From NCBI RefSeq assembly GCF_018129965.1, contig NZ_JAFCKW010000001.1, positions 372,001 through 436,000 on the forward strand: 64,000 nt of DNA, written 5' to 3'. Positions 21,730-32,331 of this stretch are shown here, piece after piece. Position numbers and translations under genes: made by a program. The stretch comes from Bradyrhizobium diazoefficiens. GTDB lineage: Bacteria; Pseudomonadota; Alphaproteobacteria; Rhizobiales; Xanthobacteraceae. Under the pieces are notes generated by a model that saw only the letters and a program-made list of their open reading frames with translations, did not search any database and had not been told where the DNA came from. The stretch's first letter is position 1; each line of letters begins with the position of its first letter.

Positions 21730-21840
21730 GCGTGCCCCGGGCGCAGCGCAGAGCTCTTGCGGTGCGCTGCTGAACCGGGGCCCACGGATGCGGCATCCTG
21801 GGTCCCGGATCTGCGCTTCGCTTGTCCGGGACACAGGAGC
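21730..21840. repeat. Intergenic palindromic repeat in the ftsW-murG gap
   Basis: The gap holds a GC-rich element with CCCCGGGCGCAGCGCAGAGC near its start and GCTTGTCCGGGACACAGG near its end. It resembles the element at 33221-33342, which contains CCGGACGCGCGCAGCGCGAG and TGCGTCCGGGGCACG. It is probably a dispersed repeat and is not coding. Confidence 0.5.
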
Positions 21841-21842
21841 GA

Positions 21843-22994
21843 CTACGCGTAGCTGCGCATCGCCTCGGCGTGGCCGCTGGCCTCGACCTCGGTGCGCGGG
21901 CGCAGCCGCGTCAGCGCCAGCATCATGCCGACACCATAGGCGAGCGACACGATCGAAGAGCCGCCGTAGGAGATGAAGGGCAGCGTCATGCCCTTGGCGG
22001 GGATGAGCTGGAGGTTGACCGACATGTTGATGGCGGCCTGAACCCCGAACAGGATCGCGAGACCCGAGGCGGCGAAGCGTGAGAACATGTCCTCATTGGC
22101 ATAGGCGCGCGACAGCGTGCGGATGACGACGAAGGCGAACAGCGCCAGCATGGCAAGGCACAGGATGATGCCGAACTCTTCGGCGGCGACCGCGAACACG
22201 AAATCGGTGTGGCTGTCCGGCAGGCTGCGCTTGGCAATGCCCTCGCCCGGTCCAAGCCCGAACCAGCCGCCGTTGTAGAAGGCCTCCATCGCGGTATCGA
22301 CCTGGAAGGTGTCGCCGGAGGCCGGATTCATGAAGCGCTTGATGCGGCCCGCGACATGCGGGACGAACAGATAGGCGCTGAACAGGCCGGCCGCGCCGAG
22401 GCCGGCGAGCCCGAACACCCAGATCATGCGCATGCCCGCGATGAAGAACAGCGATCCCCACACCATCAGGATCAGCATGGTCTGGCCGAAGTCCGGCTCC
22501 ATCACCAGCAGCGACACCAGCATCAACAGCAGCACCAGCGCCATCGTGGTCGCCGGCATCTCCGGCCGCCGGGTCGATTCCGCGAACAGCCAGGCGGCGA
22601 TCACGACGAACGAGGGTTTGGCGATTTCGGAGGCCTGGATATTGACGCCGAGCAGCGTGATCCAGCGCCGCGAGCCCTTCACCTCAGGACCGATCGCGAG
22701 CGTCACCACGATCAGGATGATGCTGAGGGTGAAGATGATCAGCGCCGAACGGCGGATCGCACGCGGCGACAGGAAGGACACGCCGAGCAGCACCATGAAG
22801 GACGGTGCCAGGAACATCACGTGCCGGCTGAAGAAGTGGAACGGATCGAGCCCGATGCGGGTCGCGACCGACGGGCTCGCCGCCAGCGACAGGATGACGC
22901 CGGTCAGCATCAGCAACAGGATCGCGCCGAACAGCGGCTTGTCGACGGTCCACCACCACTCGGAAAAGGGGGTGCGTTCTTCACGGGAGAGCAT
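21843..22994 (-). CDS. ftsW: Septal peptidoglycan polymerase FtsW
   Basis: SEDS-family glycosyltransferase that polymerises lipid II at the septum with FtsI (383 residues, about 10 membrane segments). The N-terminus starts MLSREERTPFSEWWWTVDKP, typical of alphaproteobacteria. The conserved KRWITLLGVNIQASEIAKPSF-like region appears as SRRWITLLGVNIQASEIAKP. The large loop contains GEGIAKRSLPDSHTDFVFAVAAEEFG, and the last part has PFISYGGSSIVSLAYGVGM. It lies between murD and murG. Confidence 0.96.
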   Translation of the reverse strand: MLSREERTPFSEWWWTVDKPLFGAILLLMLTGVILSLAASPSVATRIGLDPFHFFSRHVMFLAPSFMVLLGVSFLSPRAIRRSALIIFTLSIILIVVTLAIGPEVKGSRRWITLLGVNIQASEIAKPSFVVIAAWLFAESTRRPEMPATTMALVLLLMLVSLLVMEPDFGQTMLILMVWGSLFFIAGMRMIWVFGLAGLGAAGLFSAYLFVPHVAGRIKRFMNPASGDTFQVDTAMEAFYNGGWFGLGPGEGIAKRSLPDSHTDFVFAVAAEEFGIILCLAMLALFAFVVIRTLSRAYANEDMFSRFAASGLAILFGVQAAINMSVNLQLIPAKGMTLPFISYGGSSIVSLAYGVGMMLALTRLRPRTEVEASGHAEAMRSYA

Positions 22995-23104
22995 GGGCAG
23001 CCGGCTTTCGGACGGAGGTCAGCCCATTGGTCGCCGAGGTTGGTTACCGGGTGGTTAAGGAAACGCGGATGTTTGGAGATGATCCGCCGGGACCACGCAA
23101 CTGA

Positions 23105-23207
23105 CTGTCATGCCCCGGCTCGACCGGGGCATCCAGTACGCCGCGGCCGCTCGGCTCAAGCGTAGTCTCTGGAATACTGGATCACCCGCCTTCGCGGGTG
23201 ACGACAG
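23105..23207. repeat. Dispersed palindromic repeat, family 1 copy B
   Basis: Begins CTGTCATGCCCCGGCTCGAC with the hairpin CCCCGGCTCGACCGGGG. It contains ATCCAGTACGCCGCGG and CTCTGGAATACTGGATCAC, and ends in the hairpin ACCCGCCTTCGCGGGT before GACGACAG. It has the same plan as 3071-3172 and 44408-44525 and lies in the murD-ftsW gap. Confidence 0.75.
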
Positions 23208-23228
23208 CGAGCAATAGGACACCGCGCC

Positions 23229-24629
23229 CTACACCACGGGCTTCACGCCCGGCAGCGCCTGCACCAGTTCGCGGAATTTTGCGCCACGGATCTCGAAGTT
23301 GCGATACTGGTCGAACGAGGCGCAGGCCGGCGACAGCAGCACGACGGCATCTTGCAGCCCCGAGGCTTCAGCATCACGCGCCGCGTGCTCGACCGCAACG
23401 TCGAGCGTCTGGCTGATCTCGTGCGCGACGTGCGAACCGAGCGTACCGGAAAATTCCTGCGCGGCCTCGCCGATCAGATAGGCCTTGCGGATGCGGGGGA
23501 AGAATCCCGTGAGGCCAGTGATGCCGCCTGCCTTCGGCTTGCCCCCGGCGATCCAGAAGATGTCTGCAAAGGACGACAGCGCATGCGCGGTGGCGTCAGC
23601 ATTGGTGCCCTTGGAATCGTTCACGAACAGCACATTGCCGCGACGGCCAACCTGCTCCATGCGATGCGCGAGGCCCGGGAAGCTGCGCAGGCCGTTCTGG
23701 AGCATATCGAGATTGATCCCCATCGCGAGCGCGGCAGCCGCGGCACAGGCTGCATTCTGCGCGTTGTGCTGGCCGCGCAGCGAGCCAATGCCGCCGAGAA
23801 CGGCGACTTCGCTGCTCGCGCCGCCCGCGGTGCGCAAGATGGTGCCGTGCTCGACATGGATACCGCTCGCCAGCGGATTCTTCACGGAGATGCGTACCAC
23901 ATTCTTGCCGGCGCGATCGAGCCGGTCGGCGATGTCGCGGCAGAAGCCGTCGTCGACGCCGACGATGGACGTGCCGCCGGCCTGCACGCCCGCGACGAGA
24001 CGCTCCTTCACCGCAGCATAGTGCTCGATGGTGCCGTGGCGATCGATGTGGTCTTCGCTGACATTGAGCAGAATGCCGACGGAGGGATCGAGCGAGGGCG
24101 TGAGGTCGATCTGGTAGGACGACATCTCGATGACGTGGACGCGGCCCGTGCCTGGCGGCTCCAGCGACAGGATCGCGGTGCCGATATTGCCGCCCATCTG
24201 GGTGTCGTAGCCGGCGACTTTCGTGAGATGCGCGATCAGCGCCGTGGTGGTCGACTTGCCGTTGGTGCCGGTGATGGCGACAAATGGCGCATCAGGTGCA
24301 TGCCGCCGCCGCTCCCGGCAGAACAGCTCAATGTCGCCGATCACTTCGACGCCGGCTTCGTGCGCCTTCAGCACGCTCCAGTGCGGCACCGGATGAGTCA
24401 GCGGCACGCCGGGCGCGAGCACGAGCGCGGCGAAATTCGCCCATGAGACGTTGCGCAGATCGGCGCTGATGAAGCCGGCCTGCACCGCCTTGGCGACGTT
24501 CTCGGCATTGTCGTCGGCAGCGATCACCTCGGCGCCGCCCGCCTTCAGCGCGTGGCAGGAGGCGAGCCCCGAGCCGCCGAGGCCGAACACCGCAACCGTC
24601 TTGCCGGCGAAGGAGGTGACCGGGATCAT
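23229..24629 (-). CDS. murD: UDP-N-acetylmuramoyl-L-alanine--D-glutamate ligase MurD
   Basis: Adds D-Glu to UDP-MurNAc-L-Ala (466 residues). The N-terminal Rossmann loop is [21 protein letters not shown]. The ATP loop is [18 protein letters not shown], then [11 protein letters not shown], the metal and nucleotide motif [14 protein letters not shown], and the C-terminal [17 protein letters not shown]. It starts 10 bp after the mraY stop on the same strand. Confidence 0.97.
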   Translation of the reverse strand: MIPVTSFAGKTVAVFGLGGSGLASCHALKAGGAEVIAADDNAENVAKAVQAGFISADLRNVSWANFAALVLAPGVPLTHPVPHWSVLKAHEAGVEVIGDIELFCRERRRHAPDAPFVAITGTNGKSTTTALIAHLTKVAGYDTQMGGNIGTAILSLEPPGTGRVHVIEMSSYQIDLTPSLDPSVGILLNVSEDHIDRHGTIEHYAAVKERLVAGVQAGGTSIVGVDDGFCRDIADRLDRAGKNVVRISVKNPLASGIHVEHGTILRTAGGASSEVAVLGGIGSLRGQHNAQNAACAAAAALAMGINLDMLQNGLRSFPGLAHRMEQVGRRGNVLFVNDSKGTNADATAHALSSFADIFWIAGGKPKAGGITGLTGFFPRIRKAYLIGEAAQEFSGTLGSHVAHEISQTLDVAVEHAARDAEASGLQDAVVLLSPACASFDQYRNFEIRGAKFRELVQALPGVKPVV

Positions 24630-24639
24630 GGCGTGACCG

Positions 24640-25743
24640 TCAGCGCAGCTTCAGGGTGGAGAGGCCGGCAAGCGCCAGCATCACCGAGATGATCCAGAAG
24701 CGGATCACGATCTGCGGCTCGGTCCAGCCGAGCTGCTCGAAATGGTGGTGGATCGGCGCCATCCGGAAGATGCGCTTGCCCGTGAGCTTGAACGACACCA
24801 CCTGGACGATGACGGAGACCGCCTCCAGCACGAACAGGCCACCGATCACCGCGAGCACGATCTCGTGCTTCACCGCGACAGCGATCGAACCCAGCATGCC
24901 GCCGAGCGCGAGCGAGCCGGTGTCGCCCATGAAGATCGAGGCCGGCGGCGCGTTGAACCAGAGGAAGCCGAGGCCGGCGCCCAGCAGCGCGCCGCAGAGC
25001 ACGGCGAGCTCACCGGTGCCGGCGACATATTTGATCTGGAGATAGTCGGCGAACACGGCGTTGCCAGCGAGATAGGCGATCATCGCAAAGCTCGCGGTCG
25101 CAATCATCACCGGCACGATGGCGAGACCGTCGAGACCGTCGGTGAGATTCACCGCATTACCGGCGCCGACGATGACGAAGGCGCCGAACACGACGAAGAA
25201 CCAGCCGAAATGCAGCACCGTGTCCTTCAGGAAGGGAATGGTCAGCGCGGTCGAGGCGGGATCGCGGTTCAGGCGCACCAGCGCGTAGCAGGCCACCAGC
25301 GCGATCGCGGCCTCGATCAGCAGCCGAAGCTTGCTGCCGAACCCGGTCGTGGTCTGCTTGGTCACCTTGAGGTAATCGTCATAGAAGCCGACGAAGCCGA
25401 AGCCGAGCGTTACCGCCAGCACGATCCAGACATAGGGGTTGAGCGGATTGGCCCACAGCACCGTGCCGACCGTGAGGCCGGACAGGATCATCAGCCCGCC
25501 CATGGTGGGCGTGCCCTTCTTGGCGAGGTGCGACTGCGGACCGTCGGCGCGGATCGGCTGGCCCTTGCCCTGGCGCAGGCGAAGATGATCGATGATCCAG
25601 GGCCCGAACAAGAACACGAACAGCGCCCCGGTGACGACGGCGCCGCCGGTGCGGAAGGTGATGTAGCGGAAGACGTTCAGGAAGGTGCGAACGGCACCGA
25701 AGCCCGGAAATGTGTTGGAAAGCTCGATCAGCCAGTAAAACAT
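24640..25743 (-). CDS. mraY: Phospho-MurNAc-pentapeptide transferase MraY
   Basis: Membrane enzyme that transfers phospho-MurNAc-pentapeptide to undecaprenyl phosphate, making lipid I (367 residues, about 10 membrane segments). The signatures are [24 protein letters not shown] with the catalytic [31 protein letters not shown] and [13 protein letters not shown]. It lies between murF (77 bp upstream) and murD. Confidence 0.97.
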   Translation of the reverse strand: MFYWLIELSNTFPGFGAVRTFLNVFRYITFRTGGAVVTGALFVFLFGPWIIDHLRLRQGKGQPIRADGPQSHLAKKGTPTMGGLMILSGLTVGTVLWANPLNPYVWIVLAVTLGFGFVGFYDDYLKVTKQTTTGFGSKLRLLIEAAIALVACYALVRLNRDPASTALTIPFLKDTVLHFGWFFVVFGAFVIVGAGNAVNLTDGLDGLAIVPVMIATASFAMIAYLAGNAVFADYLQIKYVAGTGELAVLCGALLGAGLGFLWFNAPPASIFMGDTGSLALGGMLGSIAVAVKHEIVLAVIGGLFVLEAVSVIVQVVSFKLTGKRIFRMAPIHHHFEQLGWTEPQIVIRFWIISVMLALAGLSTLKLR

Positions 25744-25819
25744 TCAGACGGTCCTATGGCGCCTTTGCACGCGCACGCTTGGTCTCGGTCTCGATGGGAA
25801 ACAGCGTCTTCCAAGCAGT

Positions 25820-27199
25820 TTACGCCTTTGCCTGCAAGGCGGCCACCAGGGCTGGCACAAACTTGTTGACCCAGAACATCTTCTTGCTGCCCTTGACAAC
25901 CACGACATCGCCTGCCCTCAGCAGGCCAGCCACCTCGCCCGGCTTCAGCGTGGCGGGATCGTGGTGCCAGCCGAGCCCCTTGCCCGCCGGCAGGACGTCA
26001 TAGAGATGACGCATCAGGGGGCCGACGCAGTAGACCCCGTCGATGCCGTCGAGATGGCTGGCGAGGCCGGTGTGATAGGTTGGCGCGTCATCGCCCAGTT
26101 CCAGCATGTCACCGAGCACCGCAATGCGGCGGCCGCCGGTGACGTTGCGCGCCTGCAGGCTCTGCAGCGCAGCCGCCACGCTGGCCGGATTGCCGTTGAA
26201 ACTGTCGTCGATCACGGTGACGCCGCCGACCGCCTGCTCGACACCGCGGCCGGTCATGATGCCGACCCGGTCGAGCTTGATCGCGAGCGTCGATGCGTCG
26301 AGATTCGCGGCGCGGATCGAGGCGAGCGCGGCCAGCGCGTTCTGGACGCGGTGCGGCGCACCCGGCGTCAGGCTGAAGGCGATTTCCGTCTTCCCGATCA
26401 TGGCGACGACCTGCCAGCTCTCGCCATGCGGCGCGTGCGCGACCTCGTGCACCTCGGCATGCTCGCCGAAACGAATGACCTTGCCCTTCCATTCCGACGC
26501 CTTGAGCCCCGCGGGCAGCACCAGCACGCCGTCCGCGGGCAGGCCGAGCGCGATCGACACCTTCTCGCGGCGGATGGCCTCGAGCGAGCCGAGCTTCTCC
26601 AGATGCACCGGCTGGACGTTGACGACGAGCGCGACGGTCGGCCGCGTCAATTCGGCGAGCCGCGCGATTTCGCCTGGCTGGTTCATGCCCATCTCGACGA
26701 CCCAGAGGCTGGCATCGGGCCGCGCGTTGCACAGCGTCAGCGGCACACCCCAGAAATTGTTGAAGCTCGACGGGCTGGCATAGGCACCCGGATAGGCCGC
26801 GAGGAATTCCTTGGTGCTGGTCTTGCCGGCGCTGCCGGTGAGCCCGATCACAGGCCCATGGAAGCGCGCGCGTGCAGCGCGCGCGAGACCCCAGAGGCCG
26901 TCGATCAGCGTGTCCTTGACGACGATCTGCGGAATCCGGATGCCCGCGATCTCGTGCGGCACGATCATCGCGGCCGCGCCGGACGCCTCCGCCTTGTCCG
27001 CGAACTCCCAGCCGTCACGCGCGCTGGCGAAGGCCGAGATGAAGCCGCCGCTCGGCGTGCCGCTCAGCGCGACGAACAGGCTGCCCGGCTTCACGAGGCG
27101 GCTGTCCTGCGTGACGAAATCGATTCCAGTGTCCGGGAATGATCCGGTCGCGCCCAGCGCGCGCGCCACCTCGGCAACCGTCCATAGTGGAGCGCTCAT
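25820..27199 (-). CDS. murF: UDP-MurNAc-tripeptide--D-Ala-D-Ala ligase MurF
   Basis: Adds the D-Ala-D-Ala dipeptide made by Ddl (459 residues). The ATP loop is IGLTGSAGKTSTKEFLAAY. The preceding N-terminal domain has DSRLVKPGSLFVALSG. VVEMGMNQPGEIARL and VIDDSFNGNPASVAAAL are typical MurF blocks. The start codon overlaps the murE stop by 4 bp, showing translational coupling. No frame break is seen. Confidence 0.97.
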   Translation of the reverse strand: MSAPLWTVAEVARALGATGSFPDTGIDFVTQDSRLVKPGSLFVALSGTPSGGFISAFASARDGWEFADKAEASGAAAMIVPHEIAGIRIPQIVVKDTLIDGLWGLARAARARFHGPVIGLTGSAGKTSTKEFLAAYPGAYASPSSFNNFWGVPLTLCNARPDASLWVVEMGMNQPGEIARLAELTRPTVALVVNVQPVHLEKLGSLEAIRREKVSIALGLPADGVLVLPAGLKASEWKGKVIRFGEHAEVHEVAHAPHGESWQVVAMIGKTEIAFSLTPGAPHRVQNALAALASIRAANLDASTLAIKLDRVGIMTGRGVEQAVGGVTVIDDSFNGNPASVAAALQSLQARNVTGGRRIAVLGDMLELGDDAPTYHTGLASHLDGIDGVYCVGPLMRHLYDVLPAGKGLGWHHDPATLKPGEVAGLLRAGDVVVVKGSKKMFWVNKFVPALVAALQAKA

Positions 27200-28668
27200 G
27201 CATCCCTCGACGCTAATGCGGCGGCGACCGCCTCGTGATCACTGAAGGGCAGCACCTCGCCGCCGACGATTTGCCCGGTCTCGTGGCCCTTGCCGGCGAT
27301 GAGCAGCGCATCGCCGTCTTCCAATTCCTCGATCGCGGTGCGTATCGCCGCAGCGCGGTCGCCGATTTCGCGGGCGCCCTTGGCCGTAGCGAGGATCTCG
27401 GCGCGGATCGCCTCCGGCTTCTCGCTGCGCGGATTGTCGTCGGTGACGATGACGACATCGGCATTCTCCGCCGCGATCTCGCCCATGATCGGACGCTTGC
27501 CCGCATCGCGATCGCCGCCTGCGCCGAACACGACCACCAGCCTGCGCCCGGCGTAGGGCCGCAGCGCCTGCAGCGCCTTTGCCAGCGCGTCGGGCTTGTG
27601 CGCGTAGTCGACGAAGATCGGCGCACCGTTGCGCTCGCCGACGCGCTCGAGCCGTCCCTTGGCACCTTCGAGATGTTCGAGGCTCGCGAACACGTCGGCC
27701 GCATCGCTGCCGGTGCCGATGGCGAGGCCGGCCGACACCAGCGCGTTCTCGATCTGGAATTCGCCGGCCAGCGGCAGCCGGGTCGCATAGCGCCTGCCGC
27801 GATGTTCGAGCGCGATCACTTGCGAAAAACCTTCGACCGAGGCGCCGCCCAGGCGAATGCCCTCGCCTGCCCCATCGCCATTGCGGCCGACCGCCATCAC
27901 GCGCAGGCTGCGCGATGTTGCAGCGTCGATCGCCTCCGCCGAGCAATCATGATCGGCCGAGATCACAGCAGCGCCTCCGGGCAGGACCAGTTCGCGAAAC
28001 AGGCGAAGCTTCGCCGCAAGGTAATGCGCCACGGTCGGATGGTAGTCCATGTGGTCGCGCGAGAGATTGGTGAAGCCGGCGGCCGACACGCGCACGCCAT
28101 CGAGGCGGTACTGGTCGAGCCCGTGCGAGGACGCCTCGAAGGCGAGATGCGTGACACCATCGCGCGCGATCTCATCCAGCTGCCGGTGCAGCGCGATCGG
28201 ATCCGGCGTCGTCAGCGAGCCGTACACCGTGCGCTTTGGCGAGACGAGACCGATGGTGCCGATGCTGGCGGCGACGTGTCCCAGCCGCTGCCAGATCTGC
28301 CGCGTGAATGCGGCGACCGAGGTCTTGCCGCTGGTGCCGGTGACCGCGGCAATCGTCGCCGGCTGCGCGGGGAAGAATCTTGCCGCGGCGAGCGCCAGCG
28401 CGAGGCGCGGATTGGTTACCGCGATGAAAGGCACCTTGCTGCCATCCGGCGCGTGGTCGCCGACCACCGCCACGGCGCCTGCGGCAATCGCGGCATCGAT
28501 GAAACGGGCGCCGTCGGTCTTGCTGCCGGCGAGCGCGAAGAAGAGATCGCCGGGCTTGACGACGCGGCTGTCGAGCGCAACGCCGGTGACCTCGAGCGCC
28601 GCGACCGCGGGCTCGATGGCGGCGTCATTGCCCAGAACGTCCTTGCTGAGGAGGTCGCGCAGCTTCAT
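27196..28668 (-). CDS. murE: UDP-MurNAc-dipeptide--meso-diaminopimelate ligase MurE
   Basis: Adds the third stem-peptide residue. The start at 28668 ([14 protein letters not shown]) is preferred to the open frame up to 28713, giving 490 residues. The ATP loop is [17 protein letters not shown]. The motif DDNPRSE near residue 400 is the signature of meso-diaminopimelate specificity, as opposed to lysine. [20 protein letters not shown] is also typical. It overlaps murF and lies 85 bp after ftsI. Confidence 0.97.
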   Translation of the reverse strand: MKLRDLLSKDVLGNDAAIEPAVAALEVTGVALDSRVVKPGDLFFALAGSKTDGARFIDAAIAAGAVAVVGDHAPDGSKVPFIAVTNPRLALALAAARFFPAQPATIAAVTGTSGKTSVAAFTRQIWQRLGHVAASIGTIGLVSPKRTVYGSLTTPDPIALHRQLDEIARDGVTHLAFEASSHGLDQYRLDGVRVSAAGFTNLSRDHMDYHPTVAHYLAAKLRLFRELVLPGGAAVISADHDCSAEAIDAATSRSLRVMAVGRNGDGAGEGIRLGGASVEGFSQVIALEHRGRRYATRLPLAGEFQIENALVSAGLAIGTGSDAADVFASLEHLEGAKGRLERVGERNGAPIFVDYAHKPDALAKALQALRPYAGRRLVVVFGAGGDRDAGKRPIMGEIAAENADVVIVTDDNPRSEKPEAIRAEILATAKGAREIGDRAAAIRTAIEELEDGDALLIAGKGHETGQIVGGEVLPFSDHEAVAAALASRDA

Positions 28669-28753
28669 GGTTGTCCAGTCGACAGACCGTGCCGGAAAGC
28701 CGAATCTTCGCAAAAAGCCCGACTCGGCGGCGGCAACGGCTTACCCCGTTTGA

Positions 28754-30520
28754 TTACTGGGTTGTCCTGGATGCTGCAAGAATAAGGCGGTCGGACGGCG
28801 GCAAATCGAACCGCGGCTCGATACCCAGAAGCGGCGCGATCCGCTCGATCACCTTGCCGCCGGTCGGCACCGCGTTCCAGCCCGAGGTGATGAAACCCTT
28901 CGTTTCGGGAATCGCCTGCGGCTCGTCCAGCATGACCAGGATCTGATACTTCGGATCGTCGCAGGGCATGATGGCGGTGAAGGAGTTGAGCACTCGCTTC
29001 TTGGCATAGCGGCCATTGATGACCTTTTCGGACGTGCCGGTCTTGCCGCCGACATAATAGCCCTTGACGTCGGCGGTCTTGGCGGTCCCGACTTCGGCAT
29101 TGAGCCTCATCAGGAACCGCATCTTGTCGCTGGTCTCCGTCTTGATGACGCGCTTGGCCATCGCCGCCGCTTCCTCTTCGCTGCGCTTCAGGAAGGTCGG
29201 AGGAATCAAATAGCCGCCGTTCACCAGCGAGTTGATGCCCATGACCGCCTGGAGCGGCGCCACCGACATGCCCTGGCCGAACGCGATCGTCACCGTGTTC
29301 AGCTCGCCCCAGCGCCGTGGCACCAGCGGCGCCGCGCTTTCCGGCAACTCGGTGCGCAGCCGCGTCAACTGACCCATCTTGGCAAGGAACGCCTTGTGCG
29401 CCTCGACGCCCTGGCTGAGCGCGATCCGCGCGGCTCCGATATTGGAGGAATAGGTGAACACTTCCTTGGTGTTGATGAAGCGTCCAAGCGCGTGGCTGTC
29501 GTGGATGGTGAACTTGCCGTAGTGCAGGTTGCCGCGCGCATCCCACGACGAATTCAGATTGATCTTTCCGGAGTCGAGCGCCATCGCCAGCGTGAACGCC
29601 TTGAACGTCGAGCCCATCTCGTAGACGCCGGTGGTGAGGCGGTTGATACGGTCGGGGTCGTGTGCTTCCTTCGGGTTGTTGGGATCGAAGTCCGGCAGCG
29701 AGACCATCGCCACGATCTCGCCGGTCTTGACGTTGGAGACGATGCCGGAGGCCGCCTTGGCGTGGAACTTTTCCTTGGCCTTGAGCAACTCGTCGCGCAG
29801 CGCATGCTCGACGCGCAGATCGATCGACAGCTCGATCGGCTTCTGCAGGCGGTCCGTGGCAAAACCGGCGCGGTGGAGATCGGCGAGCCCCTGATTGTCG
29901 AGCCACTTCTCCATCCCGGCGATGCCCTGGTTGTCGATGTTGACGAGACCGATGAGGTGGGCGACCTCGTTGCCGGTCGGATAGACGCGCTTGTTCTCGC
30001 GCAGGAAGCCGATGCCGGGAATGCCGAGCTTGTGGATATCCTGCTGCTGCTTGGGCGTGATCTCGCGCTTCAGCCAGACGAAGCCCTTGCGCGTCCGCAG
30101 CCGCTCGCGCACCTCGGCCTCGTCGAGGTCGGGCACGGTGGCGGTCAGCAACTCGATCGCCTCGTCCTTGTCGATGATGCGGCGCGGCTCGCCGAACAGG
30201 CTCGACGCCTTGACGTCGGTCGCCAGGATCGCGCCGTTGCGGTCGACGATGTCGGGCCGTGCGGTCGCGACCACCTCCTGCGACGCGGCGCGGCGCGCGC
30301 TGTGGGCATCGGCGCCGATCGCGAACATCACGAGCCGGCCGCCGATCAGCAGGTAGACCGAGGCAAAGGCGAGCATCGCAAGCCCGACGCGCGCCCGCGC
30401 CTTCGCGGCGCGGTCGACATTGCGCCCGTACAGCAGGCTGCGGATCAGCCGCTGCCCCCAGGGCTCGGTTGGCGGCTCGGTCGGCTTTGCCAGAGGTTTG
30501 GCCGCTGTCTCAGCGCTCAT
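28754..30520 (-). CDS. ftsI: Septal transpeptidase FtsI (PBP3)
   Basis: Class B penicillin-binding protein that cross-links septal peptidoglycan (588 residues). A cytoplasmic tail (1-44) leads to one membrane segment near 46-66. The pedestal domain precedes the transpeptidase domain with the active-site tetrad STFK in [16 protein letters not shown] in [13 protein letters not shown] and KTGT in [11 protein letters not shown]. The start overlaps the ftsL stop by 4 bp. This is the FtsW partner. Confidence 0.96.
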   Translation of the reverse strand: MSAETAAKPLAKPTEPPTEPWGQRLIRSLLYGRNVDRAAKARARVGLAMLAFASVYLLIGGRLVMFAIGADAHSARRAASQEVVATARPDIVDRNGAILATDVKASSLFGEPRRIIDKDEAIELLTATVPDLDEAEVRERLRTRKGFVWLKREITPKQQQDIHKLGIPGIGFLRENKRVYPTGNEVAHLIGLVNIDNQGIAGMEKWLDNQGLADLHRAGFATDRLQKPIELSIDLRVEHALRDELLKAKEKFHAKAASGIVSNVKTGEIVAMVSLPDFDPNNPKEAHDPDRINRLTTGVYEMGSTFKAFTLAMALDSGKINLNSSWDARGNLHYGKFTIHDSHALGRFINTKEVFTYSSNIGAARIALSQGVEAHKAFLAKMGQLTRLRTELPESAAPLVPRRWGELNTVTIAFGQGMSVAPLQAVMGINSLVNGGYLIPPTFLKRSEEEAAAMAKRVIKTETSDKMRFLMRLNAEVGTAKTADVKGYYVGGKTGTSEKVINGRYAKKRVLNSFTAIMPCDDPKYQILVMLDEPQAIPETKGFITSGWNAVPTGGKVIERIAPLLGIEPRFDLPPSDRLILAASRTTQ

Positions 30521-30909
30521 TGCTTGTCCTCGGGCCGGGGTACGGAACCCGTCACCGTATCCGGATCGCTCGCGGCTTCGATGGTGTTGAGCATGGCTCC
30601 GATCGGGTCGGGCTCGCCCGGCCTGAACATCCGCGGCGGACGCTCCGGCAGGTTCTTCAGCGAGTCATATTGCGTCGCGTTGACCGGCTTGAGCGGCAGA
30701 TGCCGTTCAGCCAGGCCTTGCAGGCGCAAGGGCGCATCGAGCTTGGCCCATTCGGAACGCAGCGACGCGATCGCGTCGCGCTGCTCGCGGATTTCCGCAT
30801 GCAGCCGCAGCACCTTCTCGGTGCGGGCGGTCGAGTCCATCTTGATCCGGTAGACATAGGCCGCCGCGAAGATCAGCGCGCCGATGACGAGGAGGTGGAT
30901 GAAGCGCAT
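30517..30909 (-). CDS. ftsL: Cell division protein FtsL
   Basis: Short bitopic divisome protein (130 residues). One membrane segment lies at about 4-20 (IHLLVIGALIFAAAYVYRI). It is followed by a periplasmic coiled coil (TEKVLRLHAEIREQRDAIAS) and the RLQGLAERHLPLKPV block, which matches alphaproteobacterial FtsL. The C-terminus is Pro-rich and not conserved. It sits between rsmH (3 bp) and ftsI (4-bp overlap), the expected place. Sequence conservation of FtsL is low, so the call leans on position and topology. Confidence 0.88.
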   Translation of the reverse strand: MRFIHLLVIGALIFAAAYVYRIKMDSTARTEKVLRLHAEIREQRDAIASLRSEWAKLDAPLRLQGLAERHLPLKPVNATQYDSLKNLPERPPRMFRPGEPDPIGAMLNTIEAASDPDTVTGSVPRPEDKQ

Positions 30910-30912
30910 GTG

Positions 30913-31902
30913 TCAGCCTCCCCTCATCAGGTCGGAGAGTTTCGGCCAGGACGATGGCTCGCCATCGTGATGCGCGGGCGCCGAGGTCCGCTCGGCGGCG
31001 CGCAGCTTGGCCGAACGCGCGCGCGGATTGCGAGCGACTTCCTCGTCTCCGGCGACGACGGGCCGCCGCGTCAGCAGTTGGAAGCTCGGAGCCGTTTGCG
31101 CCACCTCCGGCAGATGCCGCGAGCCGCCGCCCGTCTTGCTGCGCTCGGCGAGGAAATTCTTGACGATGCGGTCTTCCAGCGAATGGAACGAGACCACCAC
31201 GAGCCGGCCGCCGGGGCTGAGCACGCGCTCGGCGGCAGCCAGCGCGGTCTGCAGCTCTTCGAGTTCTTCGTTGACGAAGATGCGAAGGGCCTGGAACGTC
31301 CGCGTCGCCGGATGAATCTCGCCGGGCTTGGAGCGCACCACCCGGCCGACGAGGTCCGCGAGCGAACGGGTGGTGGTGAACGGCGTCTCCTGACGGTCCG
31401 CCACGATGGCGCGGGCGATGCGGCGCGACTGCCGCTCCTCGCCGAAGAGATAGATGATGTCGGCAAGATCGCTTTCGGAAGCGCGCGCGACGATGTCGGC
31501 CGCGGTCGGTCCCGCCTGCCCCATCCGCATGTCGAGCGGGCCGTCGAGGCGGAACGAGAAGCCACGGCCGGCCTGGTCGAGCTGCATCGAGGACACCCCG
31601 ACATCCATGACGACGCCGTCAACGGCATCAACGCCGTGCGCCGCGCAGACTTCGGCGAGATTGGAGAAGCGGTCCTCGACCAGCGTCAGCCGGCCCGCGG
31701 AGCGCGCGACCAGATCGGCGCCGCCTGCGATCGCCGTCCGGTCGCGGTCGATCGCGATCAGCCGGGTTCCCGGCACGTCGAGAATGGCGCGGCTGTAGCC
31801 GCCGGCGCCGAAGGTGGCGTCGACATAGATGCCCCCCTCGCGCGGCGCGAGATGGTCGATCGCCTCGCGGCCGAGAACGGGGATGTGCGGGGCCGAGCTC
31901 AT
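30913..31902 (-). CDS. rsmH: 16S rRNA (cytosine-1402-N4)-methyltransferase RsmH
   Basis: SAM-dependent methyltransferase (formerly MraW) acting on C1402 of 16S rRNA; first gene of the dcw cluster here. The start at 31902 ([18 protein letters not shown]) matches the family opening and gives 329 residues; the frame is open to 32091, but that part is not protein-like. The SAM motif [16 protein letters not shown], the block [35 protein letters not shown] and the C-terminal [11 protein letters not shown] are clear. No mraZ gene lies upstream. Confidence 0.96.
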   Translation of the reverse strand: MSSAPHIPVLGREAIDHLAPREGGIYVDATFGAGGYSRAILDVPGTRLIAIDRDRTAIAGGADLVARSAGRLTLVEDRFSNLAEVCAAHGVDAVDGVVMDVGVSSMQLDQAGRGFSFRLDGPLDMRMGQAGPTAADIVARASESDLADIIYLFGEERQSRRIARAIVADRQETPFTTTRSLADLVGRVVRSKPGEIHPATRTFQALRIFVNEELEELQTALAAAERVLSPGGRLVVVSFHSLEDRIVKNFLAERSKTGGGSRHLPEVAQTAPSFQLLTRRPVVAGDEEVARNPRARSAKLRAAERTSAPAHHDGEPSSWPKLSDLMRGG

Positions 31903-32041
31903 GCGCCAGGCCCACCGAGCGTCCAACCGAAATCTGGGACGAGCGAGCCCATTACGCCTCGAATAATTCCGCGTCGCGGCGGTTCCACGACCCAACCCCT
32001 GTACAGCACGGTATCCGGGCCCGGTCGCCCTGAGTGGCAAA

Positions 32042-32054
32042 CCCAGTTTTCCCA
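32042..32054 (-). promoter_or_regulatory. Possible MraZ box upstream of rsmH
   Basis: On the minus strand the sequence reads TGGGAAAACTGGG, i.e. two TGGG units separated by 5 nt, which is the spacing of MraZ boxes in the mraZ promoters of other bacteria. It lies about 140 nt upstream of the rsmH start in the 31903-32331 gap. The third repeat is missing and no mraZ gene is nearby, so this may be chance or a relic. The rest of the gap holds no gene. Confidence 0.35.
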
Positions 32055-32331
32055 GCGGAATTTGTCGGGCAGCCATGGGATTTCGAGCCAAATACGCTTT
32101 GGCCGCCTCCGGACACGGGTCGGCTCTTCATTCCTCAGTAACGACCCTTAGCGTTAAGAAAGCGTTGATCGACTGGTTACAAGTCGAAAAGGTGAAGTGG
32201 CGGTGATGCCTCATCCACACACCCGCTCAAAATGCATCCGTTAACCGCGCCGTGCGATTGCGCCCAAGCGAGGGTAAAGGAATAGTAAAGAGAAGGGCTT
32301 GGCCCACTCTCCATTCCGATTTGAGCTGTCT

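Noticed and set aside
31903-32091. Longer rsmH start at 32091
   Set aside because: The added 63 residues are not protein-like and would cover the promoter region; the family opening matches the ATG at 31902.
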